A stretch of DNA of 64,000 nucleotides from positions 10,866,147 to 10,930,146 of the forward strand of contig OX030955.1 of NCBI GenBank assembly GCA_943735955.1, in the 5' to 3' direction. This stretch comes from Piscicola geometra (lineage: Eukaryota; Annelida; Clitellata; Hirudinida; Piscicolidae). Made by a program: the position numbers and the translations under genes. This document shows, in pieces, positions 12,370-23,690 of this stretch (within the stretch, counting starts at the first letter, position 1; each line of letters starts with the position of its first letter). Under the pieces are notes generated by a model, which ran no database searches, was not told where the DNA came from, and was given only the letters and a program-made list of their open reading frames with translations.

Positions 12370-13343
12370 TAGAGCGGGGCAAGATGCGCATTGGTATTTT
12401 GAAAAATATAAATGCAATATAAAATTTTTAAGGTTACCATTTTGTCGACAATATTAATTTATTTTAATTAAAAGCATTTTTTACATACTTTAAATTACGT
12501 TTGCAGACGTTAAACGCATACATTTGTTTTTTATATAGTTTGTTTCTTCCTATTTTATTTTACAGTAAACTTTTATTTTTTGTTAAATACGATTACACCT
12601 AATTTCCCATTCGTAACATCTAGTTTTTAAACAACTTTGAAATAAACTTGCGAGTCAAGACGCACACATCTGATCTAATTAAGACACTTTTCAATTATTT
12701 CAAGTTTTCATAGTTCGCACTTAAAAGAGAAAGACCAATAGGGACAGTTATGGCATTGAAGCTTTGAAGAATGCTGTTAATGATGTAGTTGAAGAAAAAA
12801 TTTGCATAATTAAAGCATAACTCATATATGGAGTTCCTCGTAAAACTATCACAAGGCAAATTAGAGGACAAGTAAAAAGCATGGATAATTAAGAAGATAT
12901 TTGTGTCCTGGTTTTTGTTACTGTTTCGTGTTACTGGTTTTCTCAAAATTGCTTTGGTTCAACATACAATAAAAATTAAACAAAAATTGTATGGTTTCAC
13001 AACAACAGCATTCCGAGAACTTGCCTTTCAAATGACTAAAAAAAATAGGCCTTGCACATTCTTTTAGTATTGAAAAAAATGGGAAAGTCTTAGTTTTATT
13101 TTCTTGTTAAATTTCTTTAAATGATTAAACATAAAATTCAGATTTTTTTTATATAAATGGGGCGTCTTTATTTAGTATCTTCAGAAGAATCATCTTTTAA
13201 CCTTGAAATGTATGATCAGAAAAATGGGTAAAAAGTAAGTAAGATAGTGAAGTATTCAAATAAATTATTATTTTTTTGATCTCTTTATTAATTAGAAGCT
13301 ATAAGAATTCTTTTACATGGGCATCTTGACCTGCTTTCCCCTA
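12370..13343. mobile_element. MITE family E (GGGGCAAGATG ends), TA-flanked
   Basis: TA lies at both borders (12370-12371 and 13342-13343). The left end is GAGCGGGGCAAGATGCGCA. The right end, reversed, is GGGGAAAGCAGGTCAAGATG. Related ends occur at 53669-53880 (both ends) and at 58359-58384 (one end). The 12695-12946 minus-strand open frame inside has no recognisable domain and is probably chance. Confidence 0.65.
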
Positions 13344-13547
13344 AATAATCCACATTTGAAAGATAAAAAATGAATGCATAAATTATCACAAATGTAACTT
13401 TCACACATTAAATTTGAGACAGTTTCTTAAGTAAACAAGCGTGTCTACTTCTCTTGCTAACTATATTTCCTGACAAGCCGAATAAACGCCCATATAGAAC
13501 TGATATTGCAAGAGATGACAATTACTTTCTTGCCAATTTCACAAAAG

Positions 13548-13625
13548 CCGGAAATGCCACTTCATGTTGCTGCCACCAAACAAGAGAACAATTCTCTAAG
13601 ACTACCTCAGATTTTGTTTGATAAC
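13548..13625 (+). other. Ankyrin-repeat-like fragment
   Basis: One frame reads PEMPLHVAATKQENNSLRL followed by PQILFDN, close to the ankyrin pattern TPLHxAA...LLxxG. A possible acceptor (CACAAAAG) precedes it and a GT (AAC|GTAGAA) follows, both weak. It could be an exon, an exon relic, or coincidence. A minus-strand exon at 16578-16703 also looks like part of an ankyrin repeat, but opposite strands rule out one collinear transcript. Confidence 0.3.
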
Positions 13626-13659
13626 GTAGAATGATTGACTTAGTAGTCCTTGATATATC

Positions 13660-14250
13660 TTCATTAGGGTTATGACTCTTAAACTTTTTGTCAAATAATT
13701 ATTCTCTTGTAATATACATCGATGAAAATTTTCTTGAAAACTAACTAACTCTTAAAAATAGACATCCATACAAAAAATCTTTGAAATAATTTAAGGTGAT
13801 AACTTTCAAACTATTTGTCAAATAATTAACTTCCTGTGTCATAAATCGATGCACCTTCGTTCAAAGGTAATAAAAATAAATTATATACAATTTAATTCTG
13901 AAAAAAGATCACCCACTACACAAAATCTTTCAAATATTATAAAAGGCTTATTATACTATTTCAAAGATTTTGTGTGGTGGGGGACCTTTTTTACGAATTA
14001 ATCAGAACAAAACTCATTTTAATTATTTTTGATCAAATGTTCATCGATATGAAATGAATCGAAGAATTAAATATTTAACAAAAAGTTAAAATATTATAAC
14101 TCTAAATATGCATATATACATAACAAATTTGAACAGATGGGTGAACTTTTTCAACAAGAAAATTAAATTAAAAGTTTATTCATTACATTTTTACGATTAT
14201 TCATCGAGTTATGACACAGAAATATGATGTCAGAAAAAAGTCATAACAGA
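13660..14250. mobile_element. Large fold-back palindrome (family F)
   Basis: Two arms of about 270 bases pair with each other. The inner arms are most exact: GATCACCCACTACACAAAATC at 13907-13927 against GATTTTGTGTGGTGGGGGAC at 13965-13984, with a loop of about 20 bases near 13938-13957. Outwards, the left-arm stretch ATAACTTTCAAACTATTTGTC pairs with the reversed right-arm stretch near 14075-14100. Related copies lie at 35700-36095 and 20620-20790. No coding sequence is present. Confidence 0.75.
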
Positions 14251-14269
14251 ATCAGCTACAGTTGTTCGC

Positions 14270-14560
14270 AGTCACTTGTTTAGTTAAGTTTTTATAGTTT
14301 TGGATATTTTCTTGTCTTTTAATAATTTTTGAAACTCTTTCAATGTTTACTTTTTTTCATTCACAAAAATAATTTTGTTGTTGGATCAGGGGTCTAATGG
14401 TTTGGCAATTCTTAACCATATGATTTCAAAAATATTTTTTTTGCTCCAGTTTGGGAAAATATATTTATTTGAAACGAATAATATGAGCTGGTGCATAACT
14501 CTTGTGAAAGATGACACAATGGCAGTTAAAACTATTGAACATGTTACATATTTTCCACTT
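14270..14560. repeat. Dispersed repeat shared with 20110-20400
   Basis: The two intervals match along about 280 bases, for example GGCAATTCTTAACCAT at 14404 and 20264, and TTGCTCCAGTT at 14440 and 20306. On the minus strand a shared NWSK peptide appears (FPNWSKKNIFE here, FLNWSKERLIR there). I do not recognise the family. It abuts the reversed RTE relic and may be its 3' tail, but the other copy abuts a hAT relic instead. Confidence 0.5.
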
Positions 14561-14589
14561 AATCTTCTCATAATGATCATTCCCGTTGC

Positions 14590-15190
14590 TGAGTTATTCG
14601 TTGGGGAGAAACAAAAGAAAAAGACGCAGCTATATTCAGTCATTCTGTTCTATTGTATTTTAAAAAATATTTTTATTAATTATTAGCAGCGTTAAGAAAA
14701 CTAGTCAAAGGAAAAAACGTCCACTCTCACATTGTCCATCCCGTTCTTTTACTGATTGCCTTGACGACGACTTCCTTTTTCTAGTTTTTTCCCATTAATC
14801 ATTATTTCAGTTCAGTTTTCTGTAGTGCTATTCACCATAATCTTAGTCTTTCTGAGCTCACCTCCATCCCGTGAGCAATTTTTCTCTCATTAAGCTTGTT
14901 GGCGAAGTCTTGAATTTTGCCGCTGTAGTCGCCCATCAGATCGATGGCGTCAACAAAACTCAAGTTGGAGATTGGCCTGCAACTAATAAAGATGGTGGAA
15001 TGATGGTCTTGGAAAGTTTCTGGCATTATTTTTTTCAGGAAAATGTTGAACAGAAAATGAGAGAGCAGAAATTCCTGACGAACTCCCACTGATGTTTTGA
15101 AGAATTATTCTAACTGCCCATTGAAAAGTACTTCACAGTTGGCGTTTTTATAGAAGACTTCGATGATATGTTTCATGATTTGTATGCAGA
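14590..15190 (-). pseudogene. RTE-like LINE relic: RT fragment and C-terminus
   Basis: On the minus strand the order is an RT segment with VLFNGQLE then GVRQEFLLSHFLFNIFL (family: GVRQGCLLSP), SNLSFVDAIDLMGDY (active site F-x-D-D changed to FVDA), and a thumb-region stretch. A jump then leads to the C-terminal end near 14740-14590, which matches reversed 49250-49385. The active-site change and internal deletion make it inactive. Confidence 0.7.
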
Positions 15191-16264
15191 TGATTGATCA
15201 ATAACTATTATTTTTGATGTTCCGTCATTTATATAGGATTTTTAATAAATGAAACAGAATACAAAACAACTTTTGCTTTAATTATAATTAGAAGCAATAA
15301 AACATAATAAATATAATTGATCACAAAATAAGTAAAAAATAAATTCATTTATTAAAACATTTTCTTTTACTTTTATTTATTTTAGTGCCGGATCCGTAGT
15401 CAGTGAATTATAAAAATAATTTGTGATTTGAACTTTAAATGAATAATAATAATTTAAATTTTAAGTCAAACATATTTCAAAAGCCTTAAATGTTTTTTAA
15501 TACATTAAATTTATACACATCTGTAAGTAATTCCAATAACACATACCAAATTATTCTATTGAGACAAGAAAAAGTAGAAACTTATTTCAATGAATTTCAC
15601 CCTGCACATGCAGATAAAGTAGAATTGCTCTAAGTTATGTTACCAAGAATGAGTTTATCCCAAAAGACTTTTTGAATACAAAAAGCAAGGCTTTTGTGTC
15701 AATTTCCTTATTGATGCACAATTATATTGATCACAGAATTCTTATAGTTTGTTTTAAAATATGTTTATAAACATATAAACACGCATTTTAAGATAATAAT
15801 TTATTTTCAAATGTGATATTGATAATGGTAACATTTTAAGAAAGTGCTTTAATCTGATTTTGCTTGAAACAGGACAAAAATGAGTTTCGGAATGTCAATT
15901 AGATTTTTCAATATTTTATACATAATCGCGTGCCTTGGTTCTTCCTGATTTTAACGTTTATGGCCGTTTTTTTCCATTCAAGATAGATTTCAAATAGTTC
16001 ATGACAAGGATAAGCAAGAGATTTTTTTAAAAAAAAACATGGTGTTGAAGCTGTGCAGACGAAATGAAAGTTAAATGAAATTAAAATACCATGCATGATG
16101 TAAACTTATTAACAAAATGATTTCCAATGTTTAAAAAATTGTTTAAAATTAAGAAAAAAATATATTACATTAAATAACGCTTCTGGATTCATCACTTTTT
16201 TCAACGATTATCACTAGACTATTCCTTGTTCGATCTGATGCAGCTATTCGATAAAATACAAATC
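15191..16264. other. AT-rich DNA without a recognisable gene
   Basis: No splice-bounded coding segment was supported. A 62-codon minus-strand frame at 15908-16096 shows no domain. Confidence 0.5.
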
Positions 16265-16357
16265 GAATAAATTTTAACTATTTTTAGTGAATTAAATAAA
16301 TTTTAACTATTTTTAATGAATTAAATAAATTTTAACTATTTTCAGTGAATTAAATAA
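16265..16357. repeat. Tandem repeat, about 29-30 bp x 3
   Basis: The unit AAATAAATTTTAACTATTTT followed by AGTGAATT is repeated three times with one or two changes per copy. Confidence 0.8.
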
Positions 16358-16577
16358 GAAAAAATGCTGTAAAATGGAAATAAGCAATGACTATTATATA
16401 TTATATATATTATATTAACATGATGTTTATAAAAACTCATGCGTTCAAATCTTTCAGTCATCATGTTAATAATCCTTTCATTATATTCACTTAATACATT
16501 TTTTTTCCACTCTACTACAACAAAATGACTTCCTATGATAAGAAATAGGTGATAAAAAATAATAATAAAACATTTAC

Positions 16578-16703
16578 CTGATCCCGCTGGTTAACGACCC
16601 GCTGGTTGTTGACGAACTCTTTAATCCTCTTCACATCTCCCTTTTTTGTCATATTTATTAATGAATCCATGCTCAGTTGCTGAGACATTTCAGCCAATTC
16701 AAT
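16578..16703 (-). CDS. Orphan exon of an ankyrin-repeat-like protein
   Basis: On the minus strand a 126-base segment is bounded by a good acceptor (ATTTTTCAG|ATT) and a good donor (CAG|GTAAATG) and is open for exactly 42 codons in phase 0. It encodes IELAEMSQQLSMDSLINM, then KKGDVKRIKEFVNN, then QRVVNQRDQ. The second half fits the end of one ankyrin repeat (GDVxRVKELL) leading into the next (VNxRD), so the following exon should start near xGxTPLH. No such exon was found downstream on this strand within the window. The hAT element at 16760-17706 lies just upstream in the preceding intron. Similarity to ankyrin rests on about 20 residues. The splice signals and codon-like composition are the stronger evidence. 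Confidence 0.6.
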
Positions 16704-16759
16704 CTGAAAAATTTATTATTTCAATTAGAATTAAATAAGAAACTATACTCATTTAAAAT

Positions 16760-17706
16760 TAGAGCTGTATTTTAATCTACGTTAACTTTTCAATTGATCC
16801 GTTAATAAGTTAAAGAAACTAAATAAATAGAAATTATACATTTATACTTGTTTTCATTGTTTTGCGGTACAGAAAATATTTTCAAATATTGAAAAAAATA
16901 TGTTTTCCATTCTTAAGGTTTTTATGTTTTTCAATCATTCTTTGTACACACTTGAGAAGATAATCCAGCAAACGTAATTGATTTCGAAAAATATTTGTTT
17001 CCAAACTGAAGCAAAGAAAATATATATAAATATACCATGGTCAAGAATTGCCTCGTTATTTTTTTAATAAAAGAGAATTTACATGGCAAGAAAAACTAGT
17101 ACAAAATTTGAAAATCTCTGGAACTTTTCGATCTTCACCAAGCAAAAGAGTGCGAACAGATCTAGCTTCAGATTCTGAACATAAAAGTACATCTTAGCAA
17201 CTAAGTCAATCATTCATCGATATCGAACAGACTCTGAGATATGTTCAGAACATTTTACGATTGTTTGGTGGGAACAACATGTGGGAGCATATCCGCGAAA
17301 CTGACAATAAAATACCAGTCATCTCCTGCAAGTACTATTCCATGTGAGCGTCTATTCAGCTTGTCAGGGCACATAGTTAGCAAGAAAAATAAATTTTTAG
17401 ATCCAACCAATCTAGAAAAGCTTGTTTGCTTGGGTAACAAGGTCAAATTAAATGTGTGAAACTTTTAATTTTTATCATTAACGCATTAATTTGTTATTTT
17501 TTGAATGTGGATTACATTTATAAATAAATTTTGATAAAACTTCAATAGTTTCTATTCCATTTTAAAGATAAAAAGTAAAATTATTATTTTATACTAATGT
17601 CAAGATAGCCTATACCACATTTCGTTAAAGCACGATTAACTTTTAATAAAAAAATGTAATCGTTTGATTAATTTCGATTAAACATTTTGATCTTTGAACA
17701 GCTTTA
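16760..17706 (+). mobile_element. Internally deleted hAT element
   Basis: The left end is TAGAGCTGTATTTTAATC and the right end, reversed, is TAAAGCTGTTCAAAGATC. Both are followed inward by GTTAACTTT/GATTAA motifs. TTTAAAAT (16752-16759) and GTTAAAAT (17707-17714) flank the element and match at 7 of 8, as expected for hAT, although the same GTTAAAAT also follows the related end at 40184, which weakens this. A transposase C-terminus is kept inside. At 947 bases it is far shorter than an active hAT. Confidence 0.7.
17300..17459 (+). pseudogene. hAT transposase C-terminal fragment
   Basis: The frame contains SPASTIPCERLFSLSGHIVS then KKNKFLDPTNLEKLVCLGNK and a stop at 17457-17459. This is the classic hAT dimerisation signature: [PS]-x-S-x-P-x-E-R-x-F-S, a basic stretch, and L-x-x-L-x-x-L. 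Upstream, weakly coding sequence from about 17090 (GTFRSSPSKRVRTDLAS) may be another remnant of the same gene. The catalytic DDE residues are not present. Confidence 0.8.
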
Positions 17707-17714
17707 GTTAAAAT

Positions 17715-18480
17715 GCTTTTAAAACTATGAAAGTGAATTGAGCAATAAAATATGTAAGGACATCAAAACCGTTGAACAAAGGTTGATAACTGTTTCTTTC
17801 ATCTCTAAGTACCCTTCCAATGACTATTCTGAAGCATATAAAAGATTGCCAACAGGAATTTTCCTAATTGACATTAACTCTCGGGTCATAATTGTCTTCA
17901 TAGCCAGTACCAACATAATTAGTAGTTTTAAATAATATTTTTATAAAAGGTTTTTCAAAAAAATATTAAATACAATTTTTAATTACTGTTTAAGCCGATA
18001 ATTATCAAATTAATATAATTTTTAGTAATTATGATAAAAGAAAAACACACTCTTTTGTGAGTCCATAAAGAACTAATTCAACTCCATAGCTTTCAAGCCA
18101 TTCTCGGCCTTTGATTTTTTTTCAATCTTTTTTTTTCGATGCTGTTTTATTACTGCTTTCCTTTCTTTTAGAAATGTGATTCATGTTCTTTTAATTCTAT
18201 AAGACTAACCATTAAGAACAAGTAATAAATACATGTCAACTTCGATTCTGTCCGCCTTCATACGGAAAAGTATCTGCTTAGATGCGTTAGTTTCCTTCTT
18301 TTGTTAGATTATTCAAAATTTATTCTTTTATTTACACAATATGGTTTCAAAATATTTTCCACCAAAAATTAAAAAAAGTTACGAATCTTTTAATCTAGTT
18401 TTACTGTTCATACAACTTTTTTTTTAAACTTTATTTTTGCGATACAGAATATTAAAAACTTGGTTTAGTTTAGAAAATTA
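17715..18480. other. AT-rich DNA without a recognisable gene
   Basis: A 65-codon plus-strand frame at 17738-17935 shows no domain. Nothing else was supported. Confidence 0.5.
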
Positions 18481-18511
18481 TTTTTGAATTCAAATATTCT
18501 TTCATTGTAGA

Positions 18512-18911
18512 TCGCAATAAATATATTGTAAATTATCAAACAGAGTCTATTTGCCAAGGTAAGACCTTCATCCAGGTTATCAATTTTTGAATAACGATTT
18601 GACATCGGATTTTTCAGAGTTCAACTAATGGCTCTCCCCTACATCAAGCTACTTTGTAATACTATGAAGTCTTTGGATTATGAGTTAGTTTTCAACTTAA
18701 TTAACAATAAATAACTCAATTATTAAGTATTACACTTTTTTTACTTGAATGAGACGAAATGCTATAGTTTTAATCTTTTAAATATGCTTTATTTTTAGAT
18801 TTCTTCTGAAAACATTGATCTCCCCTCCGTCCAGTAAGCAGCATGCACTCAAGAGGGATTAATCAATGTACTCACGACAATATTGGAAACATGTGGTTAG
18901 ATTGTAAATTG
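18512..18911 (+). other. Unrecognised exon-like segments
   Basis: Three short stretches look exon-like. The first, about 18512-18559, lies between TTCATTGTAG and CCAAG|GTAAGA and is open in one frame. The second, near 18616-18710, follows GGATTTTTCAG and encodes QLMALPYIKLLCNTMKSLDY. The third, near 18800-18910, follows TTTTTAG and encodes ISSENIDLPSV, then, past a TAA, CTQEGLINVLTTILETCG. Frames and phases do not join cleanly, so a decayed gene or chance is possible. No family recognised. Confidence 0.2.
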
Positions 18912-19479
18912 GAAGACATTTTTGTCTTTTTTTGAAGAATGTGAATTTTTAGAAAGTTTTACAAGCTGTTCATTATTCGTTTTAAATTCTATTGAAAGTT
19001 GCAATAAATAGACGATTGGCTAGATTAAAGGCTGCAGATCTAATCACAATAAAGAACCTCTGCTTTCACTCTTGCTTAAAAAGGGCTTCATTCAGTCGCA
19101 TATGTTGCTTGTAGTACATATGATTGAAACTAATGCACTAATTAAGTGTGTCGTTACTTTTTTGTCTATATGTGGGGTTGTTAATAAGCGACTGCGTTAT
19201 TCCGATTGGCCGTCATGAAGATCAAAATAGAACCGGCATCCCAATAAATCTCCATGACCTTATCAAACAGGAATTCAAGCTTGTATAACGATAAAAATAT
19301 CAATCGAGATTATTAGAAAAAGAATGAAAGATGAAATGTCGGAAACTTGAAATAAATTAAAAATTGATTATGTAAGACATAAAAAAATGCTCAACCAAAA
19401 AAATGAAAATAAAAAATTGTAAAAATAGGTTAAATAGTTTTATTGGTGAATATTCATTGATTGTTTGGTATGCGGAGAC

Positions 19480-19700
19480 TTCATCCTAGAATAACTCATC
19501 CTGTCCATTGCAGCATAGAGTTGCAGCAGCCAAAATCTTTGAAACAACTTTTCAACCATAAAGACAAACAAAGAATTCTTCAGACATTACCAAGGAAAAC
19601 ACAAGGAAGAACAATTTAGGAATTCCAGATTGTCTATTGACAGTTCATTGAAACTGAAAAATGTTGCCCGCTTTAATGTCAAACAATTATGCTGCTAGAT
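19480..19700 (+). pseudogene. Relic of unassigned repeat-borne protein family G (partial copy)
   Basis: Nucleotide stretches such as ACACAAGGAAGAACAA and CTGAAAAATGTTGCCCGC match the other family G copies at 20940-21440 (reversed) and 27650-28180. The reading frame is broken. The sequence then runs directly into a hAT relic. Confidence 0.4.
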
Positions 19701-19904
19701 ACCAGAACTCGTAATTCAAAGACTCTTTTGTGACTTCATGTCAGAATACACGAAGAATTTATTTACAGTATTAGAAATACTTCAAGGATTCATTAAAAAG
19801 AGTCAACATATGACTCTTTTTACGCGTTTTTTGCACTGAACTTAAAAATTTGATCTTGCATACGGAAAAATCTTTACCTGTCTATTTTTGCTTTGAAAAA
19901 AAAA

Positions 19905-20130
19905 TAAAGACTACTTAAAACCACGAAAACCTGCTCTGGTGTATATATTTAGCTCCAACAATATCTCTCTTGTCGCATACCTTTCCGATATTTTCAGTCT
20001 TGCTGAGTTAAATCTGTCAATGCAAGGAAAAAGTACCAACTTGTTCCGTCTCCTAGATAAAGTGTGCGCATTTCAGTAGAATATTGAAAATTGGCTTACC
20101 AACAAGGGACATTTTTTGAATATGTTCGTA
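19905..20130 (+). pseudogene. hAT (ZBED5/SCAND3-like) transposase relic
   Basis: One frame reads LVAYLSDIFSLAELNLSMQG followed by KSTNLFRLLDKVCAFQ, a stop, then NIENWLTNKGHFLNMF. The L-A-D-I-F-x-x-L-N-E-L-N-x-x-x-Q-G...V-x-A-F pattern is typical of hAT transposases related to ZBED5. At least one in-frame stop shows it is dead. A minus-strand relic with the same motif lies at 62690-62890. Confidence 0.65.
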
Positions 20131-20475
20131 GTCACTAGTTTGGTGAAGACTGTATAGTTTTGGAGATTTTTTATCATCTTATAGTTTCTCCAACTCTTTC
20201 CACGTTGGTTCTCTTTCATCTTTTTGAAGTAATTTTAAGTTTTTAAATCAGGTGTATAATGATGTGGCAATTCTTAACCATCTGATATTCTAATTAATCT
20301 TTCTTTGCTCCAGTTCAGAAAAAAATGTTGAGTGTGAAACAAATTACGTAAGCTGGATAATCTTCTGAAGTGCATATTTCTTGTGTAAAGTGACAAGTTG
20401 CAAGTAACACCATGGACGGCGATCCTGGGGGAGTCTTGGGTCTGGTCCCAGTTTTGAAAATTTACAGAATTCATC
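20110..20475. repeat. Second copy of the dispersed repeat at 14270-14560
   Basis: See the entry at 14270-14560 for the shared blocks. The copy is followed by CCATGGACGGCGATCCTGGGG at 20410-20430, which is one end of the GGCGATCCTGGGG MITE family at 32868-32987. Confidence 0.5.
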
Positions 20476-20619
20476 GTGTTTTTCTATTCTTGGTTACGTT
20501 CGATTTAAAGCTAATTGTAACATTATTGAAGACGTGATATTTAGCCTAGATTTTTTTAGAAGGCAAAAAGTGTTGACATTTTCAAGATTCTGAATGATTA
20601 TAGTTATTTCATTGCTGGT

Positions 20620-20790
20620 GTATGCACAGCTCTGTATAAAATCTTTGAAATATTTCATGAGGCTTACATATAATTTCAAATATTTAATGTAGTAAAAGAG
20701 TTTTTTTGAAAATAATTAGAATAAAACTTATTTTTATTACTTTTGAGAACATTTTCATCGATGCATTTTTATAGTTTTCCAGCTGACGAA
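20620..20790. mobile_element. Partial fold-back element, family F
   Basis: The stretch from AAATCTTTGAAATA through GAATAAAACTTATTTTTATT and CATTTTCATCGATGCA matches the centre and right arm of the copy at 35790-35900 and, more distantly, 13958-14050. Only part of the palindrome survives. Confidence 0.5.
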
Positions 20791-20939
20791 AAAACTTTAG
20801 AATTTTTTTTGGGAGAAATGCATCACACATACAGGTAAGCCAGGCTTTGAGGTTAATCTTAAAAATGAAGGTTTTAAAGTAACCGAGTCACGACAATTCT
20901 TGTGCAGTCAGCTGAAATGTTAAAAAAAAGAATATTCTA

Positions 20940-21440
20940 AAAAAGTATATGATCATGGCCATCCGACGACTCTGTGGAACGCTTCAGAAGAACGACTCTG
21001 CATATCAGCCGTAACTTCTGCTTCAAGAAACAGAAAAGACAACTGGAGTGGAGTCTGCCTGTCCATTTTCAGTGGAGTTTTTATGACGCTTAACAGTTTA
21101 ATTTTTCCATCTCCAGACACCAGACTTACAATTCGATCAACAATATTTCTTGACATTAAAGTTGGCAACATTTTACAGTCCCAATGAACTGTCAGTGAGC
21201 AGTCTGGATTGAAGATGCCCGGATTCCCTTAGTTGCTCTTCCTTGTGTTTTCGTTTGCACTGTCTGATGGATTCTGTTTATGTTTATGTTTGAAAAGTTC
21301 TGTCCAAGAAATTCGGCCTCAGATGAAATAATGTATGCTGCATTTCTGTGGCTTACAGTCGAAAGAAGCTGATATACGTGGATTGATAACAATATTCGAC
21401 TGTGTTCGGGTTGACGAGTAACTAGTCACTTGAGTTTGAG
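20940..21440 (-). pseudogene. Relic of unassigned repeat-borne protein family G
   Basis: Two overlapping minus-strand frames, 21192-21392 and 20953-21171, encode consecutive pieces of one protein. The first has QLLSTVSHRNAAYIISSEAE, then FLGQNFSNININRIHQTVQ. The second has SRNIVDRIVSLVSGDGKIK, then LLSV. The order matches the copies at 27650-28180 (NRYAAYIIAAAAEFLGHNFS; VGLVSGDGTVKLLGL; RARWIAKIIYCLK) and 28960-29250. A frameshift lies between the pieces. From memory the motifs resemble large uncharacterised proteins that occur in many copies in invertebrate genomes. The class of mobile element is not known to me. Confidence 0.5.
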
Positions 21441-22364
21441 CGTGTTTATCTTGGGTTCATCTACATGTAGTAAATAGTTCTATACACTGAAGTGTCACTG
21501 CTGCTGAACTCAAGTTCATAATAAAGCTGCATTTTATGGAATATAGTCTAATTTAAAGTTAAAAAAATAACTTGACTTAATGAAATCATTCTCATTAATT
21601 ATTTAAAATCTTGTGTTTGCCGGAGATCTAAGAATTAAATTTTCGAAAATTTATTAGTTCAACTATAATCATTCGTTATTATATGTCATTTTTAGAAATT
21701 TATGTTATTTATTTATTTGTATAAAAAAAATAATTTTGAAAAGTGCTGCAAATGGAGGTATATAAAATAGTTGTGTAAGGAGAGATAGGCGGTTGAAATT
21801 AATTAAAAAGCAAAATATGTCATAAAACTTCTATAATATTTTTTTATAAATTTAAATTAACATGAAAGCAGCAACATGTTATACAACTTTTATTATTTTT
21901 CATTATTCAAAGATAAAAACTAAATTTTTAACATAAATGAAAAAGCTATTAAACTTCATAAAACCTTTATTGTTTTTTTATAAATATTTTTATGATTACA
22001 ATATTGTTTTGAATTTTTTGAATTTTAAAACTGATTTTTAGCTCTATTTGAGGTGCTGATTTAAAATACAAAATAAGTTTTTTTCTACCAGCTCTTGCTT
22101 TTCAGATAATTTATATTTTAATCTTCAGCTTTTACTCCATATTTTGCAATTTGTAATAGCATTGCGCAATAGAAATCTATATATTTTTTATATTAAACTG
22201 AAAATAAATTTATTTAAATTATTATATTTGTTTTTTAAAATAATAAATACGTTCATTTCATCTAGAAGTTGTTTAAATAATCCCGATGTGTTTTGCTATA
22301 TTTATGGAGAATACACATGAAAATAAAACATAAAAACTGTGAGTGATTATATGAAGAAAGCTTT
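21441..22364. other. AT-rich DNA; weak repeat near 21740-22030
   Basis: CAAATGGAGG...GGTTGAAATTA near 21748-21800 resembles 10200-10250, a MITE family C border. No gene was recognised. Confidence 0.4.
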
Positions 22365-22695
22365 TCTCGGTTACTTCGATTTTAAACTTGATAATTAAGA
22401 TAAAACATGAACCCCACAATCGATCTATGAGACGTGTGAAGAGCATTTACAACAGTCGACTACTGGAAAAAGAAATAGTTTGAAATGTTGGAAACCAATG
22501 GTTTTGAGGGTTTTTATTTTTTCTTTATAATATTACTGAAGTTAAACGAAATAACCATAATAAGTGGACTTATTCCAATTTAGTTTCTGCTAGACGCCGG
22601 TTCATATCGGTTACTTAGGTGTTAGATTTGATGATTAGGATGAAACACGAGCACTACACCTGATCTGTAAAACGTGTAAAAAACATTGAAAACTT
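22365..22695. repeat. Direct repeat pair, about 90 bp
   Basis: 22367-22455 and 22607-22690 share GGTTACTT, TTTGAT(or CTTGAT)-ATTA-GAT-AAACA, GATCT-T-A-ACGTGT and AAGAGCATT/AAAACATT blocks in the same order. The intervening 150 bases are not repeated. Confidence 0.55.
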
Positions 22696-22974
22696 TTAGG
22701 CATTACGCGAAAGCCTGGTTACGCGTTTTGACTGTAACATATACACGTCATAAGTTAACGTGTTAAAAGTTATGGTTCTAAAACGAGAAGTAAGTTTTTC
22801 AAAAAAATGTTTTTAATAATTTCACTTGTCTGTACAACTGAAGCATGTAAATTTTGAATGTTTTCTGCATGCAGGTTTGCTGCAACTGGATCTTGGACAG
22901 CGCTGACACTGAACCCTTGTCATGACCAAACTTTGAGCATCAGCTGGATGTTTTTATAGTTTCACATTTTGACA

Positions 22975-23190
22975 TTAGAGCACCATCTTTACTTCTCGCC
23001 GCTGCTCCGTCATCAGAATCGTCATTGATATCATCATTTAAAGACACCCCCATGCCATCATTGCTGCTATCTGCATTTGTGCTCTGATCTGTATTACTTT
23101 AATTCGGCATGCAGTATTTAATGTGATCATCATTATCACTGGAATTATCTTCTTGGCCGTCCCTTTTTAAAGTATCATACTCGCTGCTAG
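22975..23190 (-). pseudogene. Acidic coding-like fragment, possibly piggyBac transposase N-terminal part
   Basis: On the minus strand the sequence reads SSEYDTLKRDGQEDNSSDND, a stop after about 12 more codons, then SNTDQSTNADSSNDGMG and LNDDINDDSDDGAAARSKDG. Long Asp/Ser/Asn-rich stretches near the N-terminus are typical of piggyBac transposases. It directly abuts the 3' end of the minus-strand LINE. The fragment on the other side of that LINE (25961-26047) begins MASRRFSAEKAKKLIFEES, like a piggyBac start. The link is inferred from position and composition only. Confidence 0.35.
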
Positions 23191-23344
23191 CTTATACAAT
23201 ACAATACAACGACGAATATTATTAACGTGGCGTAAACCCGGACGGGCTTCAAGACCACTTGGTTATGGAAAATTTGATAATAATATTAATGATAGATGAA
23301 TAAATGGAAAGTATAGTAAGGTATTGAAATTTAACAGTAAAATC

Positions 23345-23690
<346 letters not shown>

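Noticed and set aside
12188..17706. One 5.5-kb autonomous hAT element spanning both ends
   Set aside because: A closer left end at 16760 with a matching 8-bp flank fits better, and an unrelated exon lies between the distant ends.
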